Under the pieces are notes generated by a model that did no database searches, had not been told where the DNA came from, and worked only from the letters and a program-made list of their open reading frames with translations. A stretch of 64,000 nt of DNA from Asterias amurensis. Its lineage: Eukaryota; Echinodermata; Asteroidea; Forcipulatida; Asteriidae. The translations under genes were made by a program, and so were the position numbers. Shown in pieces: positions 10,664 to 20,012 of the stretch (positions are counted from its first letter, which is position 1; each line of letters begins with the position of its first letter). The stretch covers positions 10,912,494-10,976,493 of the forward strand of contig NC_092661.1 in the NCBI RefSeq assembly GCF_032118995.1. The letters are read 5' to 3'.

Positions 10664-10734
10664 CAAATACTGAGAGTTGTACTTCATCAATGTGATCATT
10701 ACCGTCTACCTCATCCCTCATCCATTGCATTAGT
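10664..10734 (-). CDS. Candidate exon, possibly WDCP exon 12 (minus strand)
   Basis: A 71-nt open block has an ACATTTTAG acceptor and a GTAAGT donor and reads (R)LMQWMRDEVDGNDHIDEVQL then SVF. Its first base completes the split codon left by WDCP exon 11 (CG plus A gives Arg) in the only open frame, so it can join that gene. If so, the intron would be about 10.2 kb and would contain both lectin genes on the opposite strand. Chance agreement in phase is one in three, and I see no clear match to known WDCP C-termini. A methionine codon near its start means it could also begin a separate gene. Confidence 0.35.
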
Positions 10735-10922
10735 CTAAAATGTCACACTGACACACATAGAGTGGTACGCGCGCGAGTGGTACAGTACTACTTCTCCTCA
10801 AGGAGTACAGGGACCACACACACAAAATAAGATGCAAATATTAGCGCCCTCTTTTGAAATTCGTAATACTTTACACAAGAATTAACACTCTGACGTCACA
10901 CTTAGTGAATGACGCCAAATCT

Positions 10923-11044
10923 TAGGCCGTGTCCGAATTGGCGACTTCGGCTACAGCTACGGCGCGCGTGTCTGCTGACCTTCAACACTGACAGACGCGC
11001 TGATCTAGCCGTAGCCGCAGCCGAAACATTCGGACACGGCCCTA
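10923..11044. mobile_element. Fold-back element P1
   Basis: TAGGCCGTGTCCGAATT and the inverse ATTCGGACACGGCCCTA bound a 122-bp near palindrome with a GACTTCGGCTAC/GTAGCCGCAGCCG arm. It explains the Arg/Ala-rich minus-strand frame here, which is not a gene. Confidence 0.85.
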
Positions 11045-11150
11045 CATAATATGATGTAATATAATTGTTCAATTGTTCAACACCCCTCCGGCTATGAAAT
11101 GGTAGAGCCCTCCGCCGCCCTAGGGTAAACAACGCTTTATAAGGGAATGC

Positions 11151-11372
11151 TGTGCGCGTCGTATCGCGTGATGTGGCACAACTGTTTCAGCCGTTGCTCT
11201 CGACCAGTAGGAATGAAGAAACTGTTTTGTAAGAACAGGTGCAAGATCGCGGGTCACGCCCATGTTTCAACACGTTTTACTGGTTATAAACAAAGGTTTA
11301 TACACGCCCACGTGTCGCGCTCTCCACCAATAGGAACAGCGAAACTGTCTGAAGTATTTATGAATACAGCAT
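11151..11372 (+). repeat. Dispersed repeat R with CCAAT motifs (R1)
   Basis: The block from CGTATCGCGTGATGTGGCAC through CCGTTGCTCTCGACCAGTAG to GAAGTATTTATGAAT matches the inverted copy at 48841-49112. It carries a CTCGACCAGTAGGAA site here and CTCCACCAATAGGAA at about 11318, both close to a CCAAT box. There is no open frame of note. Confidence 0.75.
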
Positions 11373-11430
11373 TATGGACACTGCATGCGTCTGCGCAGAA
11401 CACCGAAATAAAGGTGTGTTACGAAATTAA

Positions 11431-11485
11431 GGTGTGTGTTTTGATTGGTCCGAGGTGATGTTTGTCAGCTGCATCACCCGGACCA
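11431..11485. repeat. CCAAT-bearing palindrome Q1
   Basis: TTTTGATTGGTCCGAGGTGA faces TCACCCGGACCAATCAAAA across a short centre. A related single arm (ACCTCGGACCAGTCAAAAC) lies at 15271. The arms hold ATTGG and CCAAT, so each copy brings NF-Y-type sites in both orientations. Confidence 0.75.
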
Positions 11486-11910
11486 ATCAAAATACAGATT
11501 GTAAAGGAACGTCCACCGCATGTTCATCCATGACATTGCATCCAATGAGTACAACAAATTATGAATTTTCAAAATTTGTTATTTTACGCATTATCTTTGG
11601 TCTTTGACAACTACCGAAGTAGTTGTCCAGTGCATACAAAAATCCCAGTTCTTTACCTCGAATGGGAAAGTAACATGTGCCTCTCATTGATCGAGGGTAT
11701 GTGTGTGGGAATGCGTAAACACAGACATTTCCACAGTCCCCCGATAAAAAAAAACCCATCAAAAAATTCAAATAGTTCAATAAATTGTGTTTGTTTGGGG
11801 TTACACGCCGCGCGTATGTATCCGAGTCTCGATCTCTCGCAATTTAGACCATTATCATGGTGCGGCCATCTTGACTTTCTCCCATAAACCAATGTTAAGT
11901 TTGAAAGCAA

Positions 11911-11999
11911 GTGCATTCTGCCGGCCAGCCAGGCTCCTTTAGTGGATGACCCATGCCTTACGATCTATGTTGGAGATAACCCTGTTTCAGCCCCAAAGA
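11911..11999 (+). mobile_element. Family Y repeat, short copy (Y1)
   Basis: GTGCATTCTG, CCAGGCTCCTTTAGTGGATG, CCCATGCCTTA and AACCCTGTTTCAGCC occur in the same order as at 23574-23681. A tRNA-derived origin is possible but no B-box is left. Confidence 0.6.
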
Positions 12000-12047
12000 T
12001 CCTAAAACTTATTGAGCTTTACGCTTAATATTTTGCCTGACCAATGA

Positions 12048-12437
12048 TTAAAGGAACACGTTGCCTTGGATCGGTCGAGTTGGTCTTTGAAAAGCGTTTG
12101 TAACCGTTTATTATAAAATGCATATGGGTAGAAAGATGTTGTAAAAGTAGAATACAATGATCCACACAAACATACCTCGAAATTGCGTGGTTTTCCTTTT
12201 ACCTCGTCGACTAACACGTCGGCCATTTATGGGGGTCAAAATTTTGACTCCCATAAATGACCGACCATGTTAGTTCGCACAGTAGAAGGAAAACCACGCA
12301 ATTTCGAGGCAAACTTGTGTGGATCATTGTATTCTACTTTTAAAACATCTTTCTAACCATATGCATTTTATAAAAAACGGTTACAAACGCTTTTGTTTTG
12401 ACCAACTCGTCCGATCCAAGGCAACGTGTTCCTTTAA
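12048..12437. mobile_element. Family E fold-back MITE (E1)
   Basis: A 390-bp long palindrome starts TTAAAGGAACACGTTGCCTT and ends with the inverse AAGGCAACGTGTTCCTTTAA, with TTAA at both ends. The arms pair over about 180 bp each around ATTTATGGGGGTC. The copy at 16694-17064 matches it throughout. It is non-coding. Confidence 0.9.
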
Positions 12438-12483
12438 TGATACCACATGTTGCACTTAATTAAATTGTGCATGTCATTAAGGT

Positions 12484-12712
12484 AGTGCATTCAGTTCGAC
12501 CACCAATCGGGCTCTTAACTAGTGAATGATACCCATTCCTACATCCTTACGGACTATAAAGTGGATAACATATGTTCTTGCCCCAGTGTTAAGTGGCAAC
12601 ATGCCCCTGGTGACAGTTGATTTGGGTCGATGGCCCTATTTTGGGTCGATAGCCCAAATCAGTAAAGAGTAGCCCTCACCTTGGAATGGCCGTGGCCTAT
12701 TATGTTTTTTAA
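12484..12712 (+). mobile_element. Family Y repeat (Y2)
   Basis: This is a fuller Y copy: GTGCATTCAGTTCGACCACC, TGAATGATACCCATTCCTAC, GTGACAGTTGATTTGGGTCG, and TAGCCCTCACCTTGGAATGG. It shows the uninterrupted arrangement at the place where Y3 is split by C5. Confidence 0.6.
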
Positions 12713-12863
12713 TAGGAAATCTACCCTAAAAAATATATATACAACAAAAATAATAAGCCAAGGCTGGAGGGAGAAATAGTCTGGTTCCTATTTATACAAT
12801 GAATGTCTAGCATTCATTTCTGTTGTTTGTTACAAGGAATAAGACCAAGATGGTGGCAGCATC

Positions 12864-13232
12864 TTAAAGGCAGTGGACACTATTGGTAACTACTCAAAAT
12901 AATTTTTAGCATAAAACCTTTCTTGGTTACGAGTATAATGGGGAGAGGTTGATGGTATAAAACATTGTGACAAACGGCTCCCTCTGAAGTGCCATAGTTT
13001 TCGAGAAAGAAGTAATTTTCCACGAATTTGATTTCGAGACCTCAGATTTAGAACTTGAGGTCTCGAAATAAACCATCTAAATGCACACAACTTAGTGTGA
13101 CATGGGTGTATTTTTTTTTTATCTCGCAAGTTCGAAGACCGATTGAGCTCAAATTTTCACAGGTTTGTTATTTTATGCATATGTTGAGATACACCAACTG
13201 TGAAGGCTAGTCTTTGACAATTACCAACAGTG
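12864..13232. mobile_element. Family A MITE (A2), right end damaged
   Basis: It starts TTAAAGGCAGTGGACACTAT and holds the full A interior, including the GAGACCTCAGATTTAG hairpin and CACAGGTTTGTTATTTTATG. It ends at AATTACCAACAGTG without the terminal CCACTGCCTTTAA. Confidence 0.8.
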
Positions 13233-13493
13233 AGCCAAGGGCCAGATACATGTTGTGTATTAGGCCAACTGATTTACACAAGACCGACTCTTAATGGTTT
13301 TGCACTTTTAAAGCCTTTGCTCGTATCGACCAAGAAAGTCGATGGTTTTCCTCAAAGATCCAAATGTTGATTTTTAATTGGTATATTTTTGCGGAAATCG
13401 AGCACGGTCCAGCGATAGGTTTCAGTTAATATATTTATTAATGTTTAACTTACTGTAGGCCAATTCAGGTTATCAATCACTCGTTTCCTTCGA

Positions 13494-13500
13494 TATAAAG
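13494..13500 (+). promoter_or_regulatory. TATA box, lectin gene 1
   Basis: TATAAAG lies 147 bp upstream of the likely start codon at 13647. The second lectin gene has its TATA box at a similar distance (125 bp from the end of the box to ATG). That spacing implies an unspliced 5' leader of about 115 nt. Confidence 0.5.
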
Positions 13501-13646
13501 AAGAAGAAAACAGGGTAATGCTCTAGCACTAAAACCTAATACTCGTCGTCGGCTGTGGTGGTCCCTATAACTTTAAAAAGGTTACTTTGAGAGCCATTTA
13601 TAACAATCATTTGACAAAAAATTGTTTTCTGCACTTCATCACCACC

Positions 13647-14141
13647 ATGAAGTTCTACATGATTTTGATGATGTTGATGTTGCCGTCTTCAGGGCATGCA
13701 AAGTGTGTTTGTCCCAAAGGCTGGTCCGCCTACGGCAGGCACTGCTATCTTTACGTGTCCCAACGGGAATTATTCTACAATGCCGAAGCAATCTGTCTTA
13801 GCAAGAGCCTCAACGGTCGCGAATCCCACCTCGTTTCGGTACTAGATGATGGGGAATCGGATTTCATCGCGGAGTTAGCCGAGGGGACAGCGACCCATTT
13901 CTGGATAGGTCTTAAAGGCTACTATGCCTACCACTCGTGGCAATGGATCGACGGAGAACCATACTTGTTCACCAATTGGGGTGCAACCTTCCCATCCAGT
14001 TCATACTCATCTGATGAGAACTGTATTCTGATGTACCCAACTTTTCCTAATCGAAAGTGGTCTAATTATTTGTGTTCAAACACTCCGTATCCCTACGTGT
14101 GCAAGATGGTACAGCGATACCAATATCGACCAAGTGACTAA
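13647..14141 (+). CDS. Secreted C-type lectin, divergent calcium site (lectin 1)
   Basis: This encodes a 164-residue secreted protein with one C-type lectin domain. Residues 1-18 are a signal peptide ending SSGHA; I chose this ATG (ACCACCATGA context) over the one at 13587 because only it puts the hydrophobic stretch at the N-terminus. The domain has the long-form Cys pair (C22, C33), the WIGL core (86-89), C50 and C152, and C126 and C143, plus an extra Cys at 20. The usual sugar-binding calcium site is missing: there is no EPN or QPD, and WSN (138-140) replaces WND. Sugar binding, if any, is probably not of the classic Ca-dependent type. The gene is a single exon. The tail RYQYRPSD is shared with lectin 2, so the two are tandem paralogues 3.7 kb apart. 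In echinoderms such proteins act in coelomic fluid immunity or adhesion; the exact role is inference. Confidence 0.9.
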   Translation: MKFYMILMMLMLPSSGHAKCVCPKGWSAYGRHCYLYVSQRELFYNAEAICLSKSLNGRESHLVSVLDDGESDFIAELAEGTATHFWIGLKGYYAYHSWQWIDGEPYLFTNWGATFPSSSYSSDENCILMYPTFPNRKWSNYLCSNTPYPYVCKMVQRYQYRPSD

Positions 14142-14222
14142 CAATGTTCGGGGATGGATACTCCTAAAACGCCAATGAAAACGCCAGCCAGCAACGTGTG
14201 GGACTTGTTCTTGAAACATAGT
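14141..14222 (+). repeat. Lectin 3' flank repeat, first copy
   Basis: AACAATGTTCGGGGATGGAT through ACTTGTTCTTGAAACATAG recurs, somewhat changed, at 14899-14979 (AACAATGTTCGGGGAAAGAT, AGTTGTTCTTGAAGCATTG). The second copy also follows a short remnant like the lectin terminus, so the duplication involved lectin tail plus flank at least twice. Confidence 0.75.
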
Positions 14223-14236
14223 ACCCCTGCCCAACG

Positions 14237-14381
14237 TTCATATTCATCTGATGAGAACTGTATTCTAATGTGCCTAACTGTTTCTACTCGAAAGTGGTCT
14301 AATTATTTGTGTTCAAACACTGTGTATCCCTAAATATTGTGCAAAATGCTTCAAAATACCAACACCGACCAGTGACTAACA
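14237..14381 (+). pseudogene. Duplicated 3' end of lectin 1, broken
   Basis: About 145 bp repeats the end of the lectin 1 coding region (14000-14146), including CATCTGATGAGAACTGTATT and GTGGTCTAATTATTTGTGTT. It reads DENCILMC, then KWSNYLCSNTVYP and a TAA before the final conserved segment, so it cannot encode the lectin C-terminus. No signal peptide or first half is present. It is a partial tandem duplication of a host gene. Confidence 0.85.
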
Positions 14382-14469
14382 ATAGAAACCTTTGAAGGAA
14401 CCATGGAGTAGAAATAGGAGGAGGACCGTGTAGCAATCTCTAGGTTAACACTCCTGTGTGAATCTGCTC

Positions 14470-14750
14470 ATCATAACACTGCTTTCGACACTACCAACTA
14501 TAACCACAGGGAAGTCATACTCTCACTAGGAAGTCAGCATCAATCTCGTTCACCCACCCTTCAACCTTCGACCAATAAGGACTATTACAAATGTTCCTTG
14601 GCGCCAAGAACACCCCCGTTGAATGGAACCGACTACCAGTATCTATAAGAGAAGCACCATCAATATTCGTTGTATTTGCAGTTGCTGGACACCTCTAAAA
14701 CGGTGTTACACTGAGTGAGAGGTTTCCCCAGGGTAAATAAGAAATAAATA
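14470..14750 (+). mobile_element. LINE 3' end (reverse transcriptase tail remnant)
   Basis: In one frame 14610-14700 reads TPVEWNRLPVSIREAPSIF, the well-known C-terminal signature of CR1/L2/Jockey-type LINE reverse transcriptases (W-N-x-L-P ... A-P-S). Upstream the frame is shifted. It is followed by GGTTTCCCCAGGGTAAATAA and short AAATA repeats typical of a LINE 3' end. Only the last few hundred bases remain. Confidence 0.65.
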
Positions 14751-14898
14751 AATACTCATTCAAGACTAGGCTAGATACAATCCAAATGACCACTTTCATT
14801 AGGGGAGCTTCACCACTCAATTGTGTATACTTGCCACACCACACCACACAACTTACATGTCCCTTGGGGAGTTTGTTGCAGTAATCGACAGATACAGA

Positions 14899-14976
14899 TA
14901 ACAATGTTCGGGGAAAGATACTCATAACCGCAAACAAAAAACGCCAGCAAAATGTGACAGTTGTTCTTGAAGCATT
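14899..14976 (+). repeat. Lectin 3' flank repeat, second copy
   Basis: This is the counterpart of 14141-14222, with AACGCCAGC and GTTGTTCTTGAA in common. It ends exactly at the start of fold-back B1. Confidence 0.7.
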
Positions 14977-15129
14977 GGGTGCGTTCATTTAGCTTCCCTG
15001 GGTCGACCCCGGTGTGTGGCGTTGTTTTTTTCACCAGGACGAACGTGGGTAATTATCTGCACACTTTCGTCCTGGAAAAAGAAAACGCCACAAACCGAGG
15101 TCGACCCGGGAAGCTAAACGAACGCACCC
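14977..15129. mobile_element. Family B fold-back element (B1)
   Basis: A 153-bp near-perfect hairpin starts GGGTGCGTTCATTTAGCTTC and ends GAAGCTAAACGAACGCACCC; the GGTCGACC and AGGACGAACGTG blocks also pair. Copies lie at 34151-34393 and 51031-51180. It has no coding content. Confidence 0.9.
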
Positions 15130-15658
15130 AGCCCAGTCCCGCCACACCTAGCCTGAACATTCTGACGTCACACTTCGAGGCTCGTGAATAACGCCCGAGA
15201 GTGACCTTTAGCGTAGGTCATGACCTACGCTAGTCCCCGACCATAATCACCTTCAGTGCAGCTGCAAACGTCACCTCGGACCAGTCAAAACGCAGATAGA
15301 AAGTTTACGTCACTGCACTTTTATCCAATGAATTCACTGGCTTTGAAAAGCAAGCACGTGTCTTGAAAGAAACTTTGAATCAACACTTTTTGTACAACAA
15401 AGTTATTCAACCACTTTTACATTTAACATCTTCCGAATTTTAACCACGGTCCAGTTCGCCAGTGTTTTCACTTTCCAGAGGTTTGCAAAGTAAACCACTG
15501 TTTTTTAACCGTTCAATTGTTTTAATCCAATGAGGTGTATACCGTCAGACGAACCTTATTAACTGTGGTCTCATTTATGACAGTCAACGCAGGAAGAATA
15601 ATTACTGACAACGCTTCTCAGATTCAAATTATGGGGCATGTATTTTTACATAACGGAC
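15130..15658. other. No gene; promoter-like repeat debris
   Basis: ATTCTGACGTCACACTTCG at 15159 resembles CTCTGACGTCACACTTAG at 10888, and CCTCGGACCAGTCAAAAC matches one arm of Q1. GCGTAGGTCATGACCTACGC at 15211 is a perfect 20-bp palindrome. No exon is recognised. Confidence 0.5.
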
Positions 15659-15659
15659 T

Positions 15660-15840
15660 TAAGCCCGGTTCATACTTCTTCAATGCGAATGCGAAGCGAA
15701 TCTTGACGTCACAAATTCGCAACGAACAATTCGCAGCAGTTGCCCTCACACCCTCCTTTCACAGCGATTTTTCGCAAGGGGGTAGAGCAGAGGGCAAGTT
15801 CACGTCAAATTCGCTTCGCATGAAGTATGAACCGGGCTTT
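15660..15840. mobile_element. Family D fold-back element (D2)
   Basis: It begins TAAGCCCGGTTCATACTTCT and ends with the inverse CATGAAGTATGAACCGGGCT. Internal arms have GCGAATGCGAAGCGAAT, TGACGTCA and TTCGCTTCGCA. An open frame across it is an artefact of the palindrome. Confidence 0.85.
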
Positions 15841-16434
15841 GCTTCGAAGTATTATTCGCAAAATGTTCCAAACTATCGAAAGCTGCTGTAAAGGCTTCTA
15901 ACCAAATGGCTTTATTGCCATTATTTTTAAGAGTGATTATAATATCAAACGTAATACCTTCATTTTGACCATTAAAGGACAATCTAATATTCTGTCCAGC
16001 TGATCAGTTTATGGAGCTCCACTGCTGTACATGTAAATCACTGATTGCTATTGCTTCGTATTGTTAGTATTAAAAGTCCCAACGAGTCGAGAACACAAGT
16101 GAAGAAACAGCCGAGTGACTACTGTCGTTATTATTGTTGTTTATAGCATTGAATAAAATACCACAGACAAAACTGACTGAGTAAATTTTAAATGATTTGT
16201 GGTTGAACCATGGAGGTAGAAATAGAGAGAAATATTTACCAGAGCGGGATTTCAACCTACGCCTTTACACGCAAGTGACATTGTAATGTTGTGGTTTGTT
16301 GTTGTTGTTTTGTTTTGTTTTGTGTGTTTTTTGGTGGGTTTGTGGGTTTTTTTGGTGGGGAGTTTGGGTATGTTCAGACCCATTTCTTGCTAATTTTTTT
16401 TATTAACAAAGGAACTTGCTTGGCAGAATTTTCA
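15841..16434. other. No gene; simple GTTT-rich stretch
   Basis: Unique-looking AT-rich DNA is followed by a GTTT/GGGTTT low-complexity run at about 16290-16365. A B-box-like GATTTCAACC (16249) with ACGCCTTTACACGCAAGTG hints at a decayed tRNA-derived remnant. Confidence 0.4.
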
Positions 16435-16690
16435 GCTAAACGGCTTTATGAAATTGGCCCCTGGTCACACCATCTCAGCAATGGGAAGTCTACAGCCTGT
16501 GCAACAAATAATGTGCTACTAAGCTAAATCAATCGCGAGACTTATCTCTGTCCTCACAGGTACCCATTTTACCCCTGGGTGTGGAGAAGCAATTCTGTTG
16601 AAATGTCTCGCTCAGGGACACAACTTTCACGACAGGGATTTGAACCCACACTATACTGAACAGAAACACCAGGGTACAATGTCATAGGGC
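16435..16690 (-). mobile_element. SINE S-III copy
   Basis: On the minus strand it reads TGGGTTCAAATCCCTGTCGT (B-box), then TTGTGTCCCTGAGCGAGACA, GCTTCTCCACACCCAGGGGT and AAAATGGGTACCTGTGAGGA. That is the same order as the element at 42060-42421. The distal end is fused to a family C end (AAATTGGCCCCTGG). Confidence 0.65.
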
Positions 16691-16693
16691 TGC

Positions 16694-17064
16694 TTAAAGG
16701 AACACGATGCCTTGGGTCGGACGAGTTGGTCTTTGAAAAGCGTTTGTAACCGTTTGTTTTAAAATGCCTATGATTAGAAAGATATTTTAAAAGTAGAATA
16801 TAATGATCCGCACAAGTATCACTCGAAATTGCGTGGTTTTCCTTTTACCTCGTCGACTAACAAAGTCGGCCATTTATGGGAGTCCATGGCTGACCGTGTT
16901 AGTTCGTAAAGTAAAAGGAAAACCACGCAATTTCGAGGCAAACTTGTGTTGATCATTGTATTCTACTTTTAAAACATCTTTCTACCAGTATGCATTTTAT
17001 AACAAACGGTTATAACGCTTTTCATCGACCAACTCGTCCGATCCAAGGCAACATGTTCCTTTAA
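16694..17064. mobile_element. Family E fold-back MITE (E2)
   Basis: It starts TTAAAGGAACACGATGCCTT and ends GGCAACATGTTCCTTTAA, with the same arms as E1 and TTAA at both ends. The centre is shorter than in E1. Confidence 0.9.
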
Positions 17065-17740
17065 ACAAAACATATCAGGCACATTTTGTACATGTGACGT
17101 ATAGTAGTTTGGCTGGTAACCTTAATCTGGTAAGCATGTTTTTGCTGTGCTTAGCTGCTTTTTGTGCTAAAGCAGATCTATGAATCTGGGCCTAGAGCTG
17201 TGGGTGATCTTATCCGCTCGGCGCACGACACCCCATAAAACCCGCCAAGTATCACTTCGGATGTCGTTGTTTAAAGCATGGCTAGGACCCAATGCAGTCA
17301 ATGTTGGCATACTATGGATTACACGCCTATTTGCACAGTCACTCACTTCCCAACCAGTTCAATATTATGAATTATGAATGATTTCCAAGGCAATTTATTT
17401 CACACATAATTACTCTAGGGTTGTCACTGTTGACATTTCAGTCAATTAGGAACCATCAAATGAAGGGCGGGATTAATTATTCAAGATATTGCGGCAGTTT
17501 CAACTAAACAAAGATAACTAAAAACTGTCCCACAAAGCTGCCAATCAATTTTTTGTATTTTATATATACACAATACACAATTATATATATTAAACACGCA
17601 CAATAATGATCCCTAAATATTTATAAACTTTTTGAACTGTCATCGTCTCCCTCTCTTGACTTTGTTCTTTTATCAATTTTGTATGATTGCTTGCACAACA
17701 AATTCAACATTATAAATTAATGTTTGCAGTTTCTCATCTC
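17065..17740. other. Upstream region of lectin 2; no gene
   Basis: 17110-17191 keeps one end of a family C element (AGCAGATCTATGAATCTGGGCC). The rest is AT-rich with a TATATATAC run at about 17560. It holds the TATA box of lectin 2 at its right edge and no other recognisable feature. Confidence 0.5.
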
Positions 17741-17745
17741 TTCTC

Positions 17746-17752
17746 TATATAA
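17746..17752 (+). promoter_or_regulatory. TATA box, lectin gene 2
   Basis: TATATAA, in a CTCTATATAAGGCGAG context, is a strong match to the animal TATA consensus. It sits 125 bp before the start codon at 17877, with no intervening intron signals. Confidence 0.65.
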
Positions 17753-17876
17753 GGCGAGTATGATGCAATTCTAACGTCTGTCGTGTCATGGAACTAAACT
17801 GATTTTTTGCAAAAAAAACACCACAACGAAACAAAAATTCTGATTACAGAAACCAAAGACTACTAGAGATAGAAGA

Positions 17877-18362
17877 ATGCATTTCCTCTTCGACTTCAAG
17901 TTGTTACTTCTACTAGCAGCTATCGTGCACTACGGGCACGCAGGCTGTCTCTGCCCGCTGGGATGGGATGCTCATAGACGGCATTGCTATCTGTACGTGG
18001 AACAACCAGAGACTTTCAACACCGCCGAGAGCAACTGCAACGCCCAGGCGCAAGGCGGCAGAGAGTCCCATGTCACCTCGGTACTGGACACGGACGAAGC
18101 TGCGTTCCTCGCTGGGTACATTCAGCACGGTAGTGCCTGGATCGGGTTAACTGACATCGCTATAGAAGGGAACTGGGTGTGGCAGGACGGGCAACCCACC
18201 GGATCCCAGGACTGGTGGTATCCCAACCAACCTGATAATGCAGCTGGTATCGAGGATTGTGTCCAAATGGGGGCTAATAGGGGTTGGAATGATTACCCTT
18301 GTCATTATAAGTTACCTTATATCTGCAAGATGCTTCAACGATACCAGTACCGACCTCACTGA
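17877..18362 (+). CDS. Secreted C-type lectin, predicted galactose type (lectin 2)
   Basis: This encodes a 161-residue secreted protein with a single C-type lectin domain. Residues 1-22 are a signal peptide (hydrophobic LLLLLAAIV, ending HYGHA). Cysteines C26 and C37 form the N-terminal pair of long-form domains; C54 and C150, and C128 and C142, are the two conserved disulphides; C24 is extra. WIGL is at 88-91. QPD at 118-120 and WND at 137-139 form the calcium site that in this family prefers galactose/GalNAc over mannose. The start is the only ATG giving a signal peptide. It is a single exon, with AATAAA at 18609-18614 as a likely polyadenylation signal. It is about 50 percent like lectin 1 by eye and shares the C-terminal RYQYRP, but keeps the binding site that lectin 1 lost. 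Confidence 0.92.
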   Translation: MHFLFDFKLLLLLAAIVHYGHAGCLCPLGWDAHRRHCYLYVEQPETFNTAESNCNAQAQGGRESHVTSVLDTDEAAFLAGYIQHGSAWIGLTDIAIEGNWVWQDGQPTGSQDWWYPNQPDNAAGIEDCVQMGANRGWNDYPCHYKLPYICKMLQRYQYRPH

Positions 18363-18608
18363 TAATAATACTGCAACTACCCACTTCAGCTTAGTTGAAC
18401 ACTCCCTGAAATTATGTTGATACATGTTCAACTTAAAGGTAAAGTCATAGATTGGCGAGTAGGCCTACTCCATAACATGAGTGACTATAAAAAAAATATA
18501 ACAAAATTACTTGGAAAAGCACTGCAGCTGTTGAAAGTATAATCTTTTTTGAGACAGAATTCTCTTCAAAATAATACGGTCGCTGGATATATTTTTTACT
18601 CCAGAAAC

Positions 18609-18614
18609 AATAAA
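18609..18614 (+). promoter_or_regulatory. Polyadenylation signal, lectin 2
   Basis: AATAAA is the first canonical signal on the plus strand after the lectin 2 stop codon, 247 nt downstream. A second AATAAA lies at 19021. Confidence 0.45.
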
Positions 18615-19633
18615 TCTGAAGAAGAAAGAAACCCGGTTCATACATGAATCGTTCCTACCCTTTCCGAGAGTTGGTGTCCATTCAGCAATGCTGCGGCCAG
18701 AGATGCAGTTGGTATCTCCTGCCACCTCGCTAAACGTGGATGGATTGGTTCGTGTGAAAATACCGGGACAGTGATTTTGATATTTTCTCAGCAGGTAGAC
18801 GCTATGTTCAGCTGAAACTTACACACGCAACTTTTATTGGATTTTTCTTGATAAATTTCATCATAAATCAGGATTACGTAGAGACAAAAACAAGGACCAC
18901 ACCTTTTGAAGCTAACCGTTTCTGAGCTACGGATAAAGCAGACAGCTAAAGCATTGAAATTTGTAGGCGCCCACACCGTCTTTGGTGTTACCAAGAGAAA
19001 CAACTATCTCTAAAATTATCGAATAAAAACTGTGTTGAGTATTACACACTTTTAAACTTGTGTGTATTATTTTCCCCAACAAGAGAGCTCATCACTTTTA
19101 GTAAAATGCATCTCATTTAATAATTCATTTATTTACATATATTATTGTTGAGTTTGATGCTAGTACTTTCTAGAATGGCTTACTTTCAACATGGAGCTAT
19201 AAAAAGTAGCTCCATGCTTTCAAAGACAAAAACTTTGCAACAGACTTGACTCATTTGTAATTTATTTTAAAAACATATCTAATTTATTTCACAAGTACAT
19301 TGTGATATATACATGTACGTCTTGTTTACAAACAAACCTTTCTTGGGCTGTACATTTCTTTACGAAATATTTGTTTAAATAAAAGAAAGCACTAAATAAC
19401 CATTTGTATACCATGGGTCGTTTAAACAAAGATATAGGTTAGGACTAGTTTTAGGATATATTACAAACTTAAGGCTAGTCCTAAGTAGGTCGAGTAACTC
19501 GTCCTAACTCGAGATGAGACTAGTCTCCATGGTTTGTGAAATCCACCCCAGTTCATACAACTGTACAGTACGAATACAACTGGACAGTACAAATGCTTCA
19601 CTCAATTGCTTCCGAGAACATTTCAATTCACAG
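18615..19633. other. No gene; small hairpin and repeat N2
   Basis: A 71-codon minus frame at 18788-19003 has no domain and looks accidental. CATGGAGCTA and TAGCTCCATG at 19190-19216 form a 10-bp stem. 19440-19552 holds a decayed family N repeat (CGAGTAACTCGTCCTAACTC, GTGAAATCCACCCC). The rest is AT-rich. Confidence 0.45.
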
Positions 19634-20012
19634 TTAAAGACACTGGACACTATTGGTAATTGTCAAAGACCAGTGTTCTCACTTGGTGTATCTCAACATA
19701 TGTATAAAATAACAAACCTGTGAAAATTTGAGCTCAATTGGTAATCGACGTTGCGAGATTATAATGAAAGAAAAAACACACTTGTCACACGAAGTTGTGT
19801 GCGTTTAGATGCTTGATTTCGAGACCTCAAATTCAAAGTTTGCGGTCTCGAAATCAAATTCGTGGAAAATGACTTCTTTCTCGAAAAATATGTCAATTCA
19901 GAGGGAGCCGTTTCTCACAATGTTTTATACCATCAACCTCTCCCCATTACTCGTTACCAAGTAAGGTTTTATGCTAATAAATATTTTGAGCAATAGTGTC
20001 CATTGCCTTTAA
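19634..20012. mobile_element. Family A MITE (A3)
   Basis: It starts TTAAAGACACTGGACACTAT, carries the GAGACCTCAAATTC/TTTGCGGTCTCGAAATC hairpin, and ends CCATTGCCTTTAA. Its terminal TTAA is also the first TTAA of A4. Confidence 0.85.

Noticed and set aside
10902-11132. 76-codon Arg/Ala-rich minus-strand frame
   Set aside because: It is produced by the fold-back P1.
13587-13646. Extended N-terminus of lectin 1
   Set aside because: The upstream ATG would bury the signal peptide 20 residues in; the ATG at 13647 has a better context and gives a normal signal peptide.
15535-15891. 118-codon plus-strand frame
   Set aside because: Most of it is the palindrome D2; it has no domain.
18788-19003. 71-codon minus-strand frame as a WDCP exon
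   Set aside because: It contains a GTAAGT but no matching acceptor phase and no similarity to WDCP.
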